Assembly (NCBI GenBank): GCA_024413465.1
Contig: JAKSVU010000011.1
Span: 1 to 52,870 of the forward strand
DNA from: Alphaproteobacteria bacterium
GTDB taxonomy: Bacteria; Pseudomonadota; Alphaproteobacteria; CAAGCB01; CAG-977
Length of the DNA: 52,870 nt
Direction of reading: 5' to 3'
In this document: positions 1-8,741 of the stretch, piece after piece
Position numbering within the stretch: position 1 is the first letter of the stretch
Layout of the letters: each line of letters starts with the position of its first letter
The notes under the pieces: model-generated
What the model saw: only the letters and a program-made list of their open reading frames with translations
The model's database searches: none
Told to the model about the DNA's origin: nothing
Made by a program: the position numbers and the translations under genes

Positions 1-3
1 CAA

Positions 4-32
4 AAAAGGGCTGAATTTCTTCAGCCCTTTTT
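4..32 (-). terminator. Rho-independent terminator downstream of lysK
   Basis: An 8-bp stem (GGGCTGAA/TTCAGCCC) with a four-base loop is flanked by A and T runs. It lies just past the lysK stop codon and could work in both directions. Confidence 0.8.
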
Positions 33-51
33 CTTATTTCATTTTTGAATT

Positions 52-1623
52 TTACAATTGGTTTTTCAAAGCTTTGTCGATCAATTCGATTGAATCATCA
101 ATGCCATACAAAGCAATAAATGATCCCATTCTTGGTCCTGTGGATTGACCTAACAAAGTTTCATACATGACTTTGAACCATGCTTTCAAATCTTCTGGAT
201 AAAACTTTTTACCGATTTCATAAACGTAGGTTTGAATTTCTTCACCAGAAATAGACTTGTCTTGTTGTTTCAACCAATCACGCAATTCTGTCAAAGCTGT
301 AATTTCAACGTCAACAGGAGCACGATATTTTTGATTTGGTTTTACGAAATCATTATAGTATGCCACTGCATAAGGAACCATTGCTGACAACATTGGGCAA
401 GTTTCTGGTGTTGCTTCTGGAGCATATCCTGAAATATATTTCCATAATGCTTTTGGATCTTCCGTATGAGCAACGCTAACTAAGTTCAACAAAATACCGA
501 ATGACAATCCTGATTCAGGTTTTGGAGGATTTGCATTATGGATATGCCATACTGGATTGTTGTATTGATCAACACCTGTCTGTTTAGCAAAAGCCGTAAT
601 GAAATTCAAATATTCATCCGTTGCACGAGGAATAACGTCAAAATACAAACGCTTTGCTGTCTTTGGTTTTTGGAACATAAATAAGGACAAAGATTCAGCA
701 GGAGCATATTTCAACCATTCTTCCATTGACAAACCATTTCCTTTGGATTTTGAAATTTTTTCACCCTTTTCATCCAAAAAGAGTTCGTAAGTCAAATTCA
801 TAGGAGGTTCACCCCCTAAAATGCGACAAATTTTTCCAGATAATTTTACGGAATCTGTCAAATCTTTGCCTGACATTTCATAATCTACGCCCAAAGCGTA
901 CCAACGCATAGCCCAGTCTGCTTTCCATTGTAATTTAACGTGACCACCTGTGACAGGGACTGTTACTTCTGTTCCGTCTTCATCAATAAAGGAAACTGTG
1001 CCATTTTCTTTATCAAGTTTTGTCATAGCAACTTGTAAAACGTTTCCTGTTTTAGGACTGATTGGTAAAAATGGACTATACGTAGAACGGCGTTCTTCAC
1101 CCAAAGTTGGCAACATCACGTCCATAATTTTTTCGTAGTTTTTCAAAACTTGCAACAAAGCTTGATCATACACGCCATTTTTATAATTTTCCGTTGCACT
1201 CTTGAATTCATAAGTAAATCCAAATTTATCCAAAAATGCCTTCAAGCAATCGTTATTATGATGACCAAAACTATCATGACAACCAAATGGATCCGGAATC
1301 TGTGTCAATGGTTTTCCCAAAAATTGACCGACTAATTCCTTGTTTGGAATATTATCTGGAACTTTACGCAATCCATCCATATCATCTGATACGCAAAATA
1401 ATTTAACGGGAATATCCGGATATAATGCCTTGAAAGCATTCATAACCATCGTTGTTCTGGCAACTTCACCGAAAGTTCCGATGTGTGGCAAACCTGATGG
1501 ACCATACCCTGTTTCAAATAAAACGTATCCTTTTTCAGGAACTTTTCCTTTTAATTTTTCATTGTATAAATTTCTGGCTTCTTGAAAAGGCCAAGCTGAT
1601 GATGTCAATGCTATTTCGTTCAT
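52..1623 (-). CDS. lysK: Lysyl-tRNA synthetase, class I
   Basis: This enzyme charges tRNA-Lys with lysine in the cytoplasm. The 523-residue protein has the class I Rossmann signatures: HIGT at residues 47-50, preceded by ETGYGPSGLP, and KISKSKG at about 289-295 (KMSKS loop). Class I LysRS is the archaeal-type enzyme that many alphaproteobacteria use instead of the class II lysS product, so it supports the taxonomic placement. It is a single-gene unit with a terminator directly downstream, and is divergent from hisH. The ATG start is followed by a typical N-terminus, and the length fits bacterial class I LysRS. Confidence 0.95.
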   Translation of the reverse strand: MNEIALTSSAWPFQEARNLYNEKLKGKVPEKGYVLFETGYGPSGLPHIGTFGEVARTTMVMNAFKALYPDIPVKLFCVSDDMDGLRKVPDNIPNKELVGQFLGKPLTQIPDPFGCHDSFGHHNNDCLKAFLDKFGFTYEFKSATENYKNGVYDQALLQVLKNYEKIMDVMLPTLGEERRSTYSPFLPISPKTGNVLQVAMTKLDKENGTVSFIDEDGTEVTVPVTGGHVKLQWKADWAMRWYALGVDYEMSGKDLTDSVKLSGKICRILGGEPPMNLTYELFLDEKGEKISKSKGNGLSMEEWLKYAPAESLSLFMFQKPKTAKRLYFDVIPRATDEYLNFITAFAKQTGVDQYNNPVWHIHNANPPKPESGLSFGILLNLVSVAHTEDPKALWKYISGYAPEATPETCPMLSAMVPYAVAYYNDFVKPNQKYRAPVDVEITALTELRDWLKQQDKSISGEEIQTYVYEIGKKFYPEDLKAWFKVMYETLLGQSTGPRMGSFIALYGIDDSIELIDKALKNQL

Positions 1624-1706
1624 TTTGACTTTCCTCTTTAAAAATAATTTCTTTTCTTTTATATTGAATCTAACGTTTTGTAAAACAAAAATTTAAAGGA
1701 TACGAA

Positions 1707-2294
1707 ATGATTACTGTTTTAAATTATGGTGGTGGAAATTTAAAAAGCGTTGAAAACGTTTTAAACAAAATCAACGCCCCCTTTAAAACGACGGATAAAG
1801 CCTCTGATATCGAACAAGCTGAAGCCATTTTATTCCCAGGGCAAGGCCATTTTGGTCAAGTTATGGCAAATTTAACGGAAAAAAAGTTAGATATTGCTTT
1901 AAAAACTGCTTTAAACAAAGGGATCCCATTTCTAGGTATTTGCGTCGGTTTGCAAGTTTTATTTGACTCCTCTGACGAAGCCCCAGGTATCGCAGGACTT
2001 TCCATTTTTAAAGGAACTTGCCACAAATTTACAACTGGGAAAATTCCTCAAATTGGTTGGAATAAAATCACAACGACAAAATCAAATTCATTTTTAACAG
2101 ATGATTTTTATTACTTCGTCAATTCATTTCACGTTGTCCCTGAACATCCTGAAATTGTATCAGCAACAGCAAATTATCACGTTGATTTTACCGCCTCTGT
2201 TCAACACAAAAATATCTTTGCCACACAATTTCATTTGGAAAAAAGCGGACAAATCGGACAAGACGTTATTTTAAAATGGATGAACCAAAAATGA
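1707..2294 (+). CDS. hisH: Imidazole glycerol phosphate synthase, glutaminase subunit HisH
   Basis: HisH hydrolyses glutamine and channels ammonia to HisF in histidine biosynthesis. The 195-residue class I amidotransferase shows the N-terminal NYGGGNLKSV motif, the nucleophile Cys79 in GICVGLQ, and the His176/Glu178 pair in FHLEKS (most homologues have HPE there). An AAAGGA ribosome-binding site precedes the ATG. It overlaps hisF by four bases (ATGA), which implies translational coupling. No other histidine gene is in the window, so the rest of the pathway must be elsewhere or absent. Confidence 0.95.
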   Translation: MITVLNYGGGNLKSVENVLNKINAPFKTTDKASDIEQAEAILFPGQGHFGQVMANLTEKKLDIALKTALNKGIPFLGICVGLQVLFDSSDEAPGIAGLSIFKGTCHKFTTGKIPQIGWNKITTTKSNSFLTDDFYYFVNSFHVVPEHPEIVSATANYHVDFTASVQHKNIFATQFHLEKSGQIGQDVILKWMNQK

Positions 2295-3046
2295 TTACAA
2301 AACGCATTATTCCTTGTTTAGACATCAAAGACGGACAAACTGTCAAAGGCGTTCACTTTGAAAATTTAGCAAAAGCTGGAGATCCTGTTTCTTTAGCAGA
2401 AAAATACTATAATGACGGAGCAGATGAACTCGTATTTTTAGATATCACCGCAACAAATGACAAACGAAAAACAATTTTAGACGTTGTTGAAGCCGTTGCC
2501 TCAAAAGTCTTTATTCCTTTAACAGTTGGAGGTGGCATTCGCAGTATCGAAGATATCCATAATTTATTATTAGCCGGGGCAGACAAAGTTTCACTCAATA
2601 CTGCGGCAGTCGTTAATCCACAGCTGATTTATGAAGGGGCAAAAACTTTTGGTTCACAATGTATTACAATTGCAGTTGACGTTAAAAAAATTGAAAATAC
2701 GTATTTTGTCGTAACAAACGCCGGAACGAAAAAAACAGATTACACCGTCACTGAATGGGTGAAAAAAATTACTGATTTGGGAGCTGGAGAAATTTTACTG
2801 ACTTCAATGGATACAGACGGCACAAAAGCTGGATATGATTTGGAAGTCACACAACTCGTTTCGGATATGACGAATTTACCAGTCATTGCCTCTGGTGGAG
2901 CAGGAGCAAACGTAAAACATTTTACAGACGTTTTCCAAAAAGGACATGCTGATGCCGCTTTGGCAGCATCCATTTTTCACTTCAATGAACTTCCTATTCC
3001 CGAATTAAAATCACAACTCAAACAAGCTGGGGTAAACATACGATAA
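2291..3046 (+). CDS. hisF: Imidazole glycerol phosphate synthase, cyclase subunit HisF
   Basis: HisF converts PRFAR plus ammonia to imidazole glycerol phosphate and AICAR. The 251-residue TIM barrel begins [15 protein letters not shown], placing the catalytic Asp near residue 11. Other family motifs are the phosphate-binding [28 protein letters not shown] (usually DRDGTKSGFD) and IASGGAG. An upstream in-frame ATG exists at 2276, but the family N-terminus and the ATGA overlap with hisH favour 2291. A second-barrel Asp lies in LLTSMDTDG. pepN follows after 3 bp, suggesting one transcript. Confidence 0.95.
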   Translation: MITKRIIPCLDIKDGQTVKGVHFENLAKAGDPVSLAEKYYNDGADELVFLDITATNDKRKTILDVVEAVASKVFIPLTVGGGIRSIEDIHNLLLAGADKVSLNTAAVVNPQLIYEGAKTFGSQCITIAVDVKKIENTYFVVTNAGTKKTDYTVTEWVKKITDLGAGEILLTSMDTDGTKAGYDLEVTQLVSDMTNLPVIASGGAGANVKHFTDVFQKGHADAALAASIFHFNELPIPELKSQLKQAGVNIR

Positions 3047-3049
3047 ACT

Positions 3050-5641
3050 ATGACAGCACCAAAAACAATCTATGCCTCTGATTACAAACCTTATCCTTAT
3101 CAAGTTAAACGCGTTGATATTTCGTTTGATTTAGATAGTACAAATACTCTCGTCACCACAAAAATGAATATTCATCAACTTGAACAAAAGCCTTTATTTT
3201 TAAATGGTGATGAAGTTGAACTCGTTTCAATCAAAGTTGATGATACTCCTGTATCTGATTATACACTTGATGAAGAAGGACTGACCTTTACCCCTTCGAA
3301 ATCAGATTTTACACTAGCAATACAAACGAAAATAAATCCAAAGGAAAATACAAAATTACAAGGTTTGTATGAATCAGATGGTATTTTGTGTACAAAATGC
3401 GAAACACATGGGTTCAGAAGAATTACTTTCTTTCCTGATCGCCCCGACGTTATGCCAATTTGGGAAACGACACTGATTGCAGATGGGAAAAAATATCCAA
3501 AACTTGTTTCAAACGGAAATAAAAAATCTTTTGAAAAATTACCTGATGGAAAAATAAAAGCCATTTTTTTTGATCCAATTCCAAAAGCTTGTTATTTATA
3601 TGCCGTTGTTGCAGGTAATCTTGATCAACTCACAGATGAATTTATCACGAAATCCGGTCGTAAAGTTGAACTAAACGTTTTTGTTGAATCTGGTAAGGGG
3701 ACAATGAGTAAATTCGCCGTTGAATCCCTAAAAAAAGCAATGAAATGGGATGAAGAGACTTTTCATCGTGAATACGATCATGACGTTTTTAATATCGTTG
3801 CCGTTTCCAATTTTAATTCTGGCGCTTGCGAAAATACGTCTCTCAACATATTCAATGATAAATATATATTAGCAAATTCACTTTTAGCAACCGATACGGA
3901 TTATCTCAACATTGAAGGCGTCGTGGCTCACGAATATTTTCATAACTGGTCAGGAAATCGTGTTACCTTGCGTGATTGGTTCGATCTAACTTTAAAAGAA
4001 GGTTTTACAGTTTATCGTGATCAAGAATTTTCATCAGATATGCGCACTCGAGCTGTAAAAAGAATTGAAGACGTTATTTCTTTGCGAAACTTTCAATTTA
4101 TTCAAGACGCAGGTCCGTTAGCTCATCCTATCCGTCCAGACTCATATATTTCAGTCCGTTCTCTTTACACGGGAACCGTTTATGACAAAGGGGCTGAAGT
4201 TATTCGAATGATGGAACGGATCGTTGGAACGGATAATTTCAGAAAAGGTGTTGATTTGTATTTTGCTAGACATGATGGACAAGCCGTCACTTGTCATGAT
4301 TTTGTCACAGCAATTTCGGACGCAACAAAAACGGACTTATCTCTTTTCGAACAAACTTGGTATCATCAGGCTGGAACGCCAACTGTTACGGCAACAGGCA
4401 GCTATAATCAACACAAACAAACGTATATGCTTGTCTTAAATCAAACGACACCTGCTACACCAGGACAGGACAAAAAGACACCTTTCGTTATTCCATTGGA
4501 AATTGCCTTACTTGATAAAAATGGAAATGAAATGGCACTCGATGCAAAGGGAACAACTTCAAAAGTTTTAGTCATGAATAAAGCAACTGAAACGTTTGTT
4601 TTTGAAAACGTCCCTTGTGCTCCAATTTTATCAGCAAATCGTCAATTTACTGCCCCCATTTACTTTAAAATGAAACGCTCTGATGATGAATGGGCTTTGT
4701 TGATGGAATGTGATAATGATTTATTCAACAGATGGGACGCAGGACAACAATTTGCCACAGAAATTTTATGTGATTTGGCTGATGATTTCGAAACTGGGAA
4801 AACAGAACCGTCAGTACAAACTCTCTTTAAAATTGACGTTTTTTGTTCTGCTTTAAAAACTTATCTGGAAAATAAAGAATTAGATAAATCTTTTATTTCA
4901 TTGGCCTTTACTTTACCAACTGAAAAAGCCATCGCTGAACACAGAAAAATTGTCAACGTCGATGCTATTCATCAGGCAAGAAAAACGTTAAGAACGTTAA
5001 TCGCAGAAAAATTACATCACGAACTTTTGTTAACTTATCATGAAAACATGACTGATGATTATCAAACGACAACGACAGATATTGGCAAACGAGCAATTAA
5101 AAATATGGCTCTTTCTTATTTATCTTTAAACGATTTAAAACCTGCAAAATATCAATATGAAACTGCCTCTAATATGACTGATAAATTTGCTGCAGTTCGT
5201 CCTTTCGTTTCAGAAGATCAATCCATTTTGGATAATTTTTATGAAACATACAAAGATTATTCTTTAGTCGTAGATAAATGGCTCATGTTACAAGCAACTG
5301 CTGATGAAAATAGTTTATTGACCGTCAAAAAATTACTTTCACACCCAGCATTTAACCTTAAAAATCCTAACAAAGTTCGTGCATTAATCGGGGCTTTTGC
5401 ATCAAATCCAACTGCTTTACATAAAGCCGACGGTTCCGGATATGATTTCATTGTTGAACAAACACTTGTAGTCGATAAAATCAATCCTCAAATTGCAGCA
5501 ACAATCCCTGTTTGTTTAGGAAACTGGAAAAAATTTGACTATACTCATCAACAAATGATGAAAAAAGCTCTTAAAAAAATTATGGATACGCCAAATTTAT
5601 CACCGAATACTTACGAAATTGTCTCTAAATCTTTGGGATAA
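3050..5641 (+). CDS. pepN: Aminopeptidase N, M1 family (first copy, variant GACEN motif)
   Basis: This is a cytoplasmic zinc aminopeptidase of 863 residues, the usual length for bacterial PepN. The zinc site HEYFH is at 294-298, with the third ligand Glu317 in LKEGFT. The exopeptidase motif, normally GAMEN, reads GACEN at 258-262 and is followed by TS instead of the usual KG. The glutamate that binds the substrate N-terminus is kept, so activity is likely but specificity may differ. It starts 3 bp after hisF and ends at a strong terminator. A second paralogue at 40088-42925 has the canonical motif. No signal peptide is visible. Confidence 0.93.
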   Translation: MTAPKTIYASDYKPYPYQVKRVDISFDLDSTNTLVTTKMNIHQLEQKPLFLNGDEVELVSIKVDDTPVSDYTLDEEGLTFTPSKSDFTLAIQTKINPKENTKLQGLYESDGILCTKCETHGFRRITFFPDRPDVMPIWETTLIADGKKYPKLVSNGNKKSFEKLPDGKIKAIFFDPIPKACYLYAVVAGNLDQLTDEFITKSGRKVELNVFVESGKGTMSKFAVESLKKAMKWDEETFHREYDHDVFNIVAVSNFNSGACENTSLNIFNDKYILANSLLATDTDYLNIEGVVAHEYFHNWSGNRVTLRDWFDLTLKEGFTVYRDQEFSSDMRTRAVKRIEDVISLRNFQFIQDAGPLAHPIRPDSYISVRSLYTGTVYDKGAEVIRMMERIVGTDNFRKGVDLYFARHDGQAVTCHDFVTAISDATKTDLSLFEQTWYHQAGTPTVTATGSYNQHKQTYMLVLNQTTPATPGQDKKTPFVIPLEIALLDKNGNEMALDAKGTTSKVLVMNKATETFVFENVPCAPILSANRQFTAPIYFKMKRSDDEWALLMECDNDLFNRWDAGQQFATEILCDLADDFETGKTEPSVQTLFKIDVFCSALKTYLENKELDKSFISLAFTLPTEKAIAEHRKIVNVDAIHQARKTLRTLIAEKLHHELLLTYHENMTDDYQTTTTDIGKRAIKNMALSYLSLNDLKPAKYQYETASNMTDKFAAVRPFVSEDQSILDNFYETYKDYSLVVDKWLMLQATADENSLLTVKKLLSHPAFNLKNPNKVRALIGAFASNPTALHKADGSGYDFIVEQTLVVDKINPQIAATIPVCLGNWKKFDYTHQQMMKKALKKIMDTPNLSPNTYEIVSKSLG

Positions 5642-5642
5642 G

Positions 5643-5675
5643 AAAAAACGGATACCAAAAAGTATCCGTTTTTTT
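5643..5675. terminator. Bidirectional terminator between pepN and an outer-membrane gene
   Basis: A CGGATAC/GTATCCG stem is extended by A and T runs on both sides. It separates two convergent genes and can serve both. Confidence 0.8.
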
Positions 5676-5701
5676 GAATTGAAAAATTATCTTTTCAACA
5701 A

Positions 5702-6307
5702 TTAGAACGAATATTTTACGCCGACTGAAAATTCTTTTAAATCATCAAAACAATCTTCTTTTCCGCTATTTATTTTTACATATCTTCCGGAAACATCAGC
5801 AGACCAATGATCATCAAGTTTATATTCAGCACCTAATCCAAAACGCAATCCTGTATTTTTTTCTGAAACGTCTTCTGAAGCACTTACTCCTGTTACAAGA
5901 TTAGTAGCTTTTTCATCTCCTGAAAAATCATACTTAGCAAGACCAACTGTTCCATAAACATCTAATTTTTCAACAGACGTTGGCAAATATCCTTTAACGT
6001 CTACACCAACGGCTTCAAATTTAACTTTCGTTTTTAATTTAACATCTTCATAATCAGTCATTTTTGACTTTTCTTCTTCGCCTGATTTTTGGTAAAAAAG
6101 CTCAACACCAACGTATCTGTTCAAACGAACACCTGCATTGATTTTAAATGCGTTGAATTGATCTTCAACGTATCCAGTAGCATCATCATCTATACCAAAT
6201 TTATTATAAGTCAAATCTACCCCTAAATAAGGACGAGCTTCAGATGCTTGAACTTGAACACTCGTTAATGCCGTGAGCATGGCAACTGATACAAAAAATT
6301 TATTCAT
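5702..6307 (-). CDS. Outer-membrane beta-barrel protein
   Basis: The 201-residue protein begins with a clear signal peptide (MNKFFVSVAMLTALTSVQVQA). The rest alternates polar and hydrophobic residues in beta-strand fashion (YLGVDLTYNKFG, VGVELFYQKSG, LDVYGTVGLAKYDF, LRFGLGAEYKL, FSVGVKYSF) and ends in phenylalanine, the standard C-terminal BAM recognition residue. It resembles the small eight-stranded OmpA/OmpW-type barrels (Omp_b-brl), which act as adhesins or stability proteins. No ligand can be assigned. It is a single gene with its own SD sequence (AAGGAG) before the ATG. Confidence 0.8.
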   Translation of the reverse strand: MNKFFVSVAMLTALTSVQVQASEARPYLGVDLTYNKFGIDDDATGYVEDQFNAFKINAGVRLNRYVGVELFYQKSGEEEKSKMTDYEDVKLKTKVKFEAVGVDVKGYLPTSVEKLDVYGTVGLAKYDFSGDEKATNLVTGVSASEDVSEKNTGLRFGLGAEYKLDDHWSADVSGRYVKINSGKEDCFDDLKEFSVGVKYSF

Positions 6308-6398
6308 AAAATTAAAACTCCTTATTGTAATCTTTTTTGATGAACAAAAAAAATCATAACAAAGAGTTTTTCATAACAGGTCGCTTACAAAGCGACAT

Positions 6399-6962
6399 TT
6401 ACTTAAAATTACCAATAATTTGTTCATGAAATTGATACAATGCTTCATTGATGATAACGGGATCATAAATTCCTTTTTCAATAAAGAACATTATAATCAA
6501 ATCTGCGCTTGAACTACATGAGAATGAATAACCTGCTTTTTCTAACAAATCGTCTGTTTCATCTAAATTTAATTGCAAAGCAAGAGCAAAAGAAATAACT
6601 GTATCTCTGCTTGGATGATAATGTTTGTTACTCTTTATTTTTGAAAATAATTTACGATCTACTCCTGCTTTTTTATAGCAATCAACCTCATTTAATTTTT
6701 TAATAACGATCCACTCTAATAATTTTTCTGAAAAAGTTTTATCTACGGTTTGAAGAACTTGTTCTAGTTCTTCCTTAAAATCACATTCTAAAGAAAGATC
6801 TTCTTCATCATCACCATATTCTGCACTCTGATAATAAATCAACATGTAATTTTGATTTACGTAATTTTCTATTTCTTTTTTTAAAGAATCAACCGTTTGT
6901 TTTGCATAAATCCTACGCAAAAAAGGATTTTTTCTTTTCCATTTTTCAAAACTAAATATCAT
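6399..6962 (-). CDS. XRE-like helix-turn-helix protein
   Basis: This protein is probably a DNA-binding regulator. The second half (KAGVDRKLFSKIKS... TVISFALALQLNLDETDDLLEKAGYS) matches a common small helix-turn-helix family whose helix pair resembles the XRE fold and which ends in a conserved INEALYQF segment. The first half is charged and has no recognised domain. I chose the start at 6962 because GGAG lies 8 bases upstream; an in-frame ATG at 6974 would add four residues but has no SD. It is divergent from the phospholipase-D-like gene at 7153, so it may regulate that gene. Confidence 0.65.
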   Translation of the reverse strand: MIFSFEKWKRKNPFLRRIYAKQTVDSLKKEIENYVNQNYMLIYYQSAEYGDDEEDLSLECDFKEELEQVLQTVDKTFSEKLLEWIVIKKLNEVDCYKKAGVDRKLFSKIKSNKHYHPSRDTVISFALALQLNLDETDDLLEKAGYSFSCSSSADLIIMFFIEKGIYDPVIINEALYQFHEQIIGNFK

Positions 6963-7152
6963 TAAACTCTCCATATCTTTTTAAGATAATAGAAGAATAT
7001 AATGAAAAAAAATGCTTTACAAGTACGTAAAAAAATACATGACAGTTTTTGTCCATCAAACAAAAACATACACAAAAAAATCATTTTTGTTTTTATAAAA
7101 TTAACTGCTTCTTCAACTTTTTCATGTAGAATTGAAAAAAAAGGACAAAACA

Positions 7153-7674
7153 ATGGAAAATGAATTTTCATACGTTCAAAATGAAGAACATTATCTTCAA
7201 GTCATTGAAAAAATCAAAGACGTTCGTCATCACTTATGGATTGGAACGGCTGATATTAAAGATTTGTATATAAAAGAAGATAATTATACTTATCCTTTAC
7301 TTAAAATCTTATCAGATTTAATTGAACGCGGTGTTGAAATTCGTCTTATTCATGCAAAAGAACCAGGACCTCAATTTCGTGAAGATTTTGATAACTATCC
7401 TCTTTTAGCAGACAATTTGGAACGCGTTTTATGTCCCCGTGTCCATTTCAAAATGATTATTTTTGATTTGGAAGAAGTTTATATCGGCTCTGCCAATTTA
7501 ACAGGAGCTGGTTTGGGAATGAAAGGGGAAAACAAACGCAATTTTGAAGCGGGAATTCTAACAAATAACTCCGATTGTGTTCAATCAGCAATGGCTCAAT
7601 TTGATGAAGTTTGGATGGGAAGCTGGTGTCCTGCTTGTGGCAGAAAAGATTTTTGCAACGATCCTATCGTTTAA
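7153..7674 (+). CDS. Phospholipase D-like single-HKD protein
   Basis: The protein of about 173 residues has one HKD-type motif (HFKMIIFDLEEVYIGSAN), the catalytic signature of the phospholipase D/nuclease superfamily. Single-HKD members usually dimerise to form the active site and can be nucleases or phosphodiesterases, so the substrate is open. The C-terminus has a small cysteine cluster (WCPACGRKDFC) that may bind zinc. The start at 7153 has an AAAGGAC site upstream; the longer frame from 7132 uses TTG. No signal peptide is present, so it is probably cytoplasmic. Confidence 0.75.
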   Translation: MENEFSYVQNEEHYLQVIEKIKDVRHHLWIGTADIKDLYIKEDNYTYPLLKILSDLIERGVEIRLIHAKEPGPQFREDFDNYPLLADNLERVLCPRVHFKMIIFDLEEVYIGSANLTGAGLGMKGENKRNFEAGILTNNSDCVQSAMAQFDEVWMGSWCPACGRKDFCNDPIV

Positions 7675-7682
7675 TTTTCAAA

Positions 7683-8234
7683 TTAAAAACGCCAAGTTAA
7701 CCACGCAAAAAATACGTCCCCGTTATTTTCACCTAAATATGGAATATAGGTCGTATTAATTGTGAAATTACCTATATCTAATCCTGCCATTGGCAAAGCT
7801 GCAGGAATAGGTAGCCAATGGTAATTATCTCTGAATGTAACACCTGTCATCACGCCCAAAGTTGGTCGAACGATACTTCCTTTACAAAATAAATATTGCC
7901 AAGTATACGCAAACGTTGGTTCTAATTTATTAAAAGAATCTTTAAATGCTATCGCTACTAATCCATGACGATATCTATCACGAACTGTATAGGATTTACC
8001 AACACCAAATCCCCATGGCTTTTCATTATATTTATGCGCTTTTTCGTGATCATAAGTCCATCTGTTATGCCAAGTAAAAACAGGCACGTGAATATCTAAA
8101 GTTCCTTTTTCCCAAATTGTATTGATATTATACAGAACACCATCAATTGTTCTGTCAAAATTCGAACGCCCTGCAGCATAAGAAACAGAAACGTTTAAAA
8201 CAAACATTAAAAATACAATCAAAAATTTTTTCAT
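7683..8234 (-). CDS. pagP: Lipid A palmitoyltransferase PagP
   Basis: PagP moves a palmitate from an outer-membrane phospholipid to lipid A, giving resistance to cationic antimicrobial peptides. The 183-residue protein has an N-terminal signal peptide and then the family core: TWHNRWTYD with catalytic His56, AFKDSFNKLEP with Asp99 and Ser100, GVTFRDNYHWLPIP, and a terminal FFAWLTWRF strand ending in Phe. These match the E. coli enzyme closely across its length. It is unusual outside gammaproteobacteria and Bordetella and suits a host-associated life. It has its own terminator arrangement and is convergent with the PLD-like gene. Confidence 0.9.
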   Translation of the reverse strand: MKKFLIVFLMFVLNVSVSYAAGRSNFDRTIDGVLYNINTIWEKGTLDIHVPVFTWHNRWTYDHEKAHKYNEKPWGFGVGKSYTVRDRYRHGLVAIAFKDSFNKLEPTFAYTWQYLFCKGSIVRPTLGVMTGVTFRDNYHWLPIPAALPMAGLDIGNFTINTTYIPYLGENNGDVFFAWLTWRF

Positions 8235-8270
8235 AAGTCTGTTATGGACAATTAAACAATTTAAGTCAAG

Positions 8271-8304
8271 AAAAAAGGAAGGCGTTTCTAAAAACGCCCT
8301 TTCC
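8271..8304 (-). terminator. Terminator after the nucleotidyltransferase gene
   Basis: A GGCGTTT/AAACGCC stem is extended by an imperfect AAGG/CTTT pairing. It lies directly downstream of the gene ending at 8305. Confidence 0.7.
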
Positions 8305-8739
8305 CTATTTATTTGCCCAATCTTTTAAAATCCAAGATGATGAATTTGCTTTATTTTCACCACCAACACCAAACTCTAAGCGGACGTTACATTCTTTTGC
8401 AGTATCTGTTTCTGGAATATTATCCTTTGTTCTATCCCCACCATTCGCAAATACTAAGGTATCATTTGGATATTTCGCTCTTGCTTTGCGAATACCATCA
8501 CAAGCTGAATTATCGCTATCATCAAAACCAAAAGCGTCAATGACGTTTTTAATATTTTCACAAATTGCAAGACGGGTTTTGAACGACATAAAGTTTTTAC
8601 CTTTTTTGCGACATAACCATTCATCAGAATTTAACAATAAAATCACGCCATCACTTTTTGCAGCAGATGCTTTGATCATTTCAATATGACCTTCATGAAT
8701 TGGATCAAATCCACCAGAAACAATATAATATGTTGCCAT
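8305..8739 (-). CDS. Cytidylyltransferase-like nucleotidyltransferase
   Basis: The 144-residue protein is a small HxGH nucleotidyltransferase: GGFDPIHEGHIEMI carries the nucleotide-binding HEGH motif, followed by LLLNSDEWLCRKKG and ANGGDRT. It resembles the glycerol-3-phosphate cytidylyltransferase and HldE C-terminal groups, which activate sugars or alditols with CTP or ATP. The acceptor cannot be told from sequence. It starts 3 bp after the phosphomannomutase-like gene and is surely co-transcribed with it, so the pair may make an activated sugar or polyol for a surface glycan. Confidence 0.75.
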   Translation of the reverse strand: MATYYIVSGGFDPIHEGHIEMIKASAAKSDGVILLLNSDEWLCRKKGKNFMSFKTRLAICENIKNVIDAFGFDDSDNSACDGIRKARAKYPNDTLVFANGGDRTKDNIPETDTAKECNVRLEFGVGGENKANSSSWILKDWANK

Positions 8740-8741
8740 AA

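Noticed and set aside
1707-3046. hisH-hisF as surface-sugar (WbuY/WbuZ-type) paralogues
   Set aside because: Both proteins keep the full histidine-pathway motifs and no surface-sugar amidating gene is nearby.
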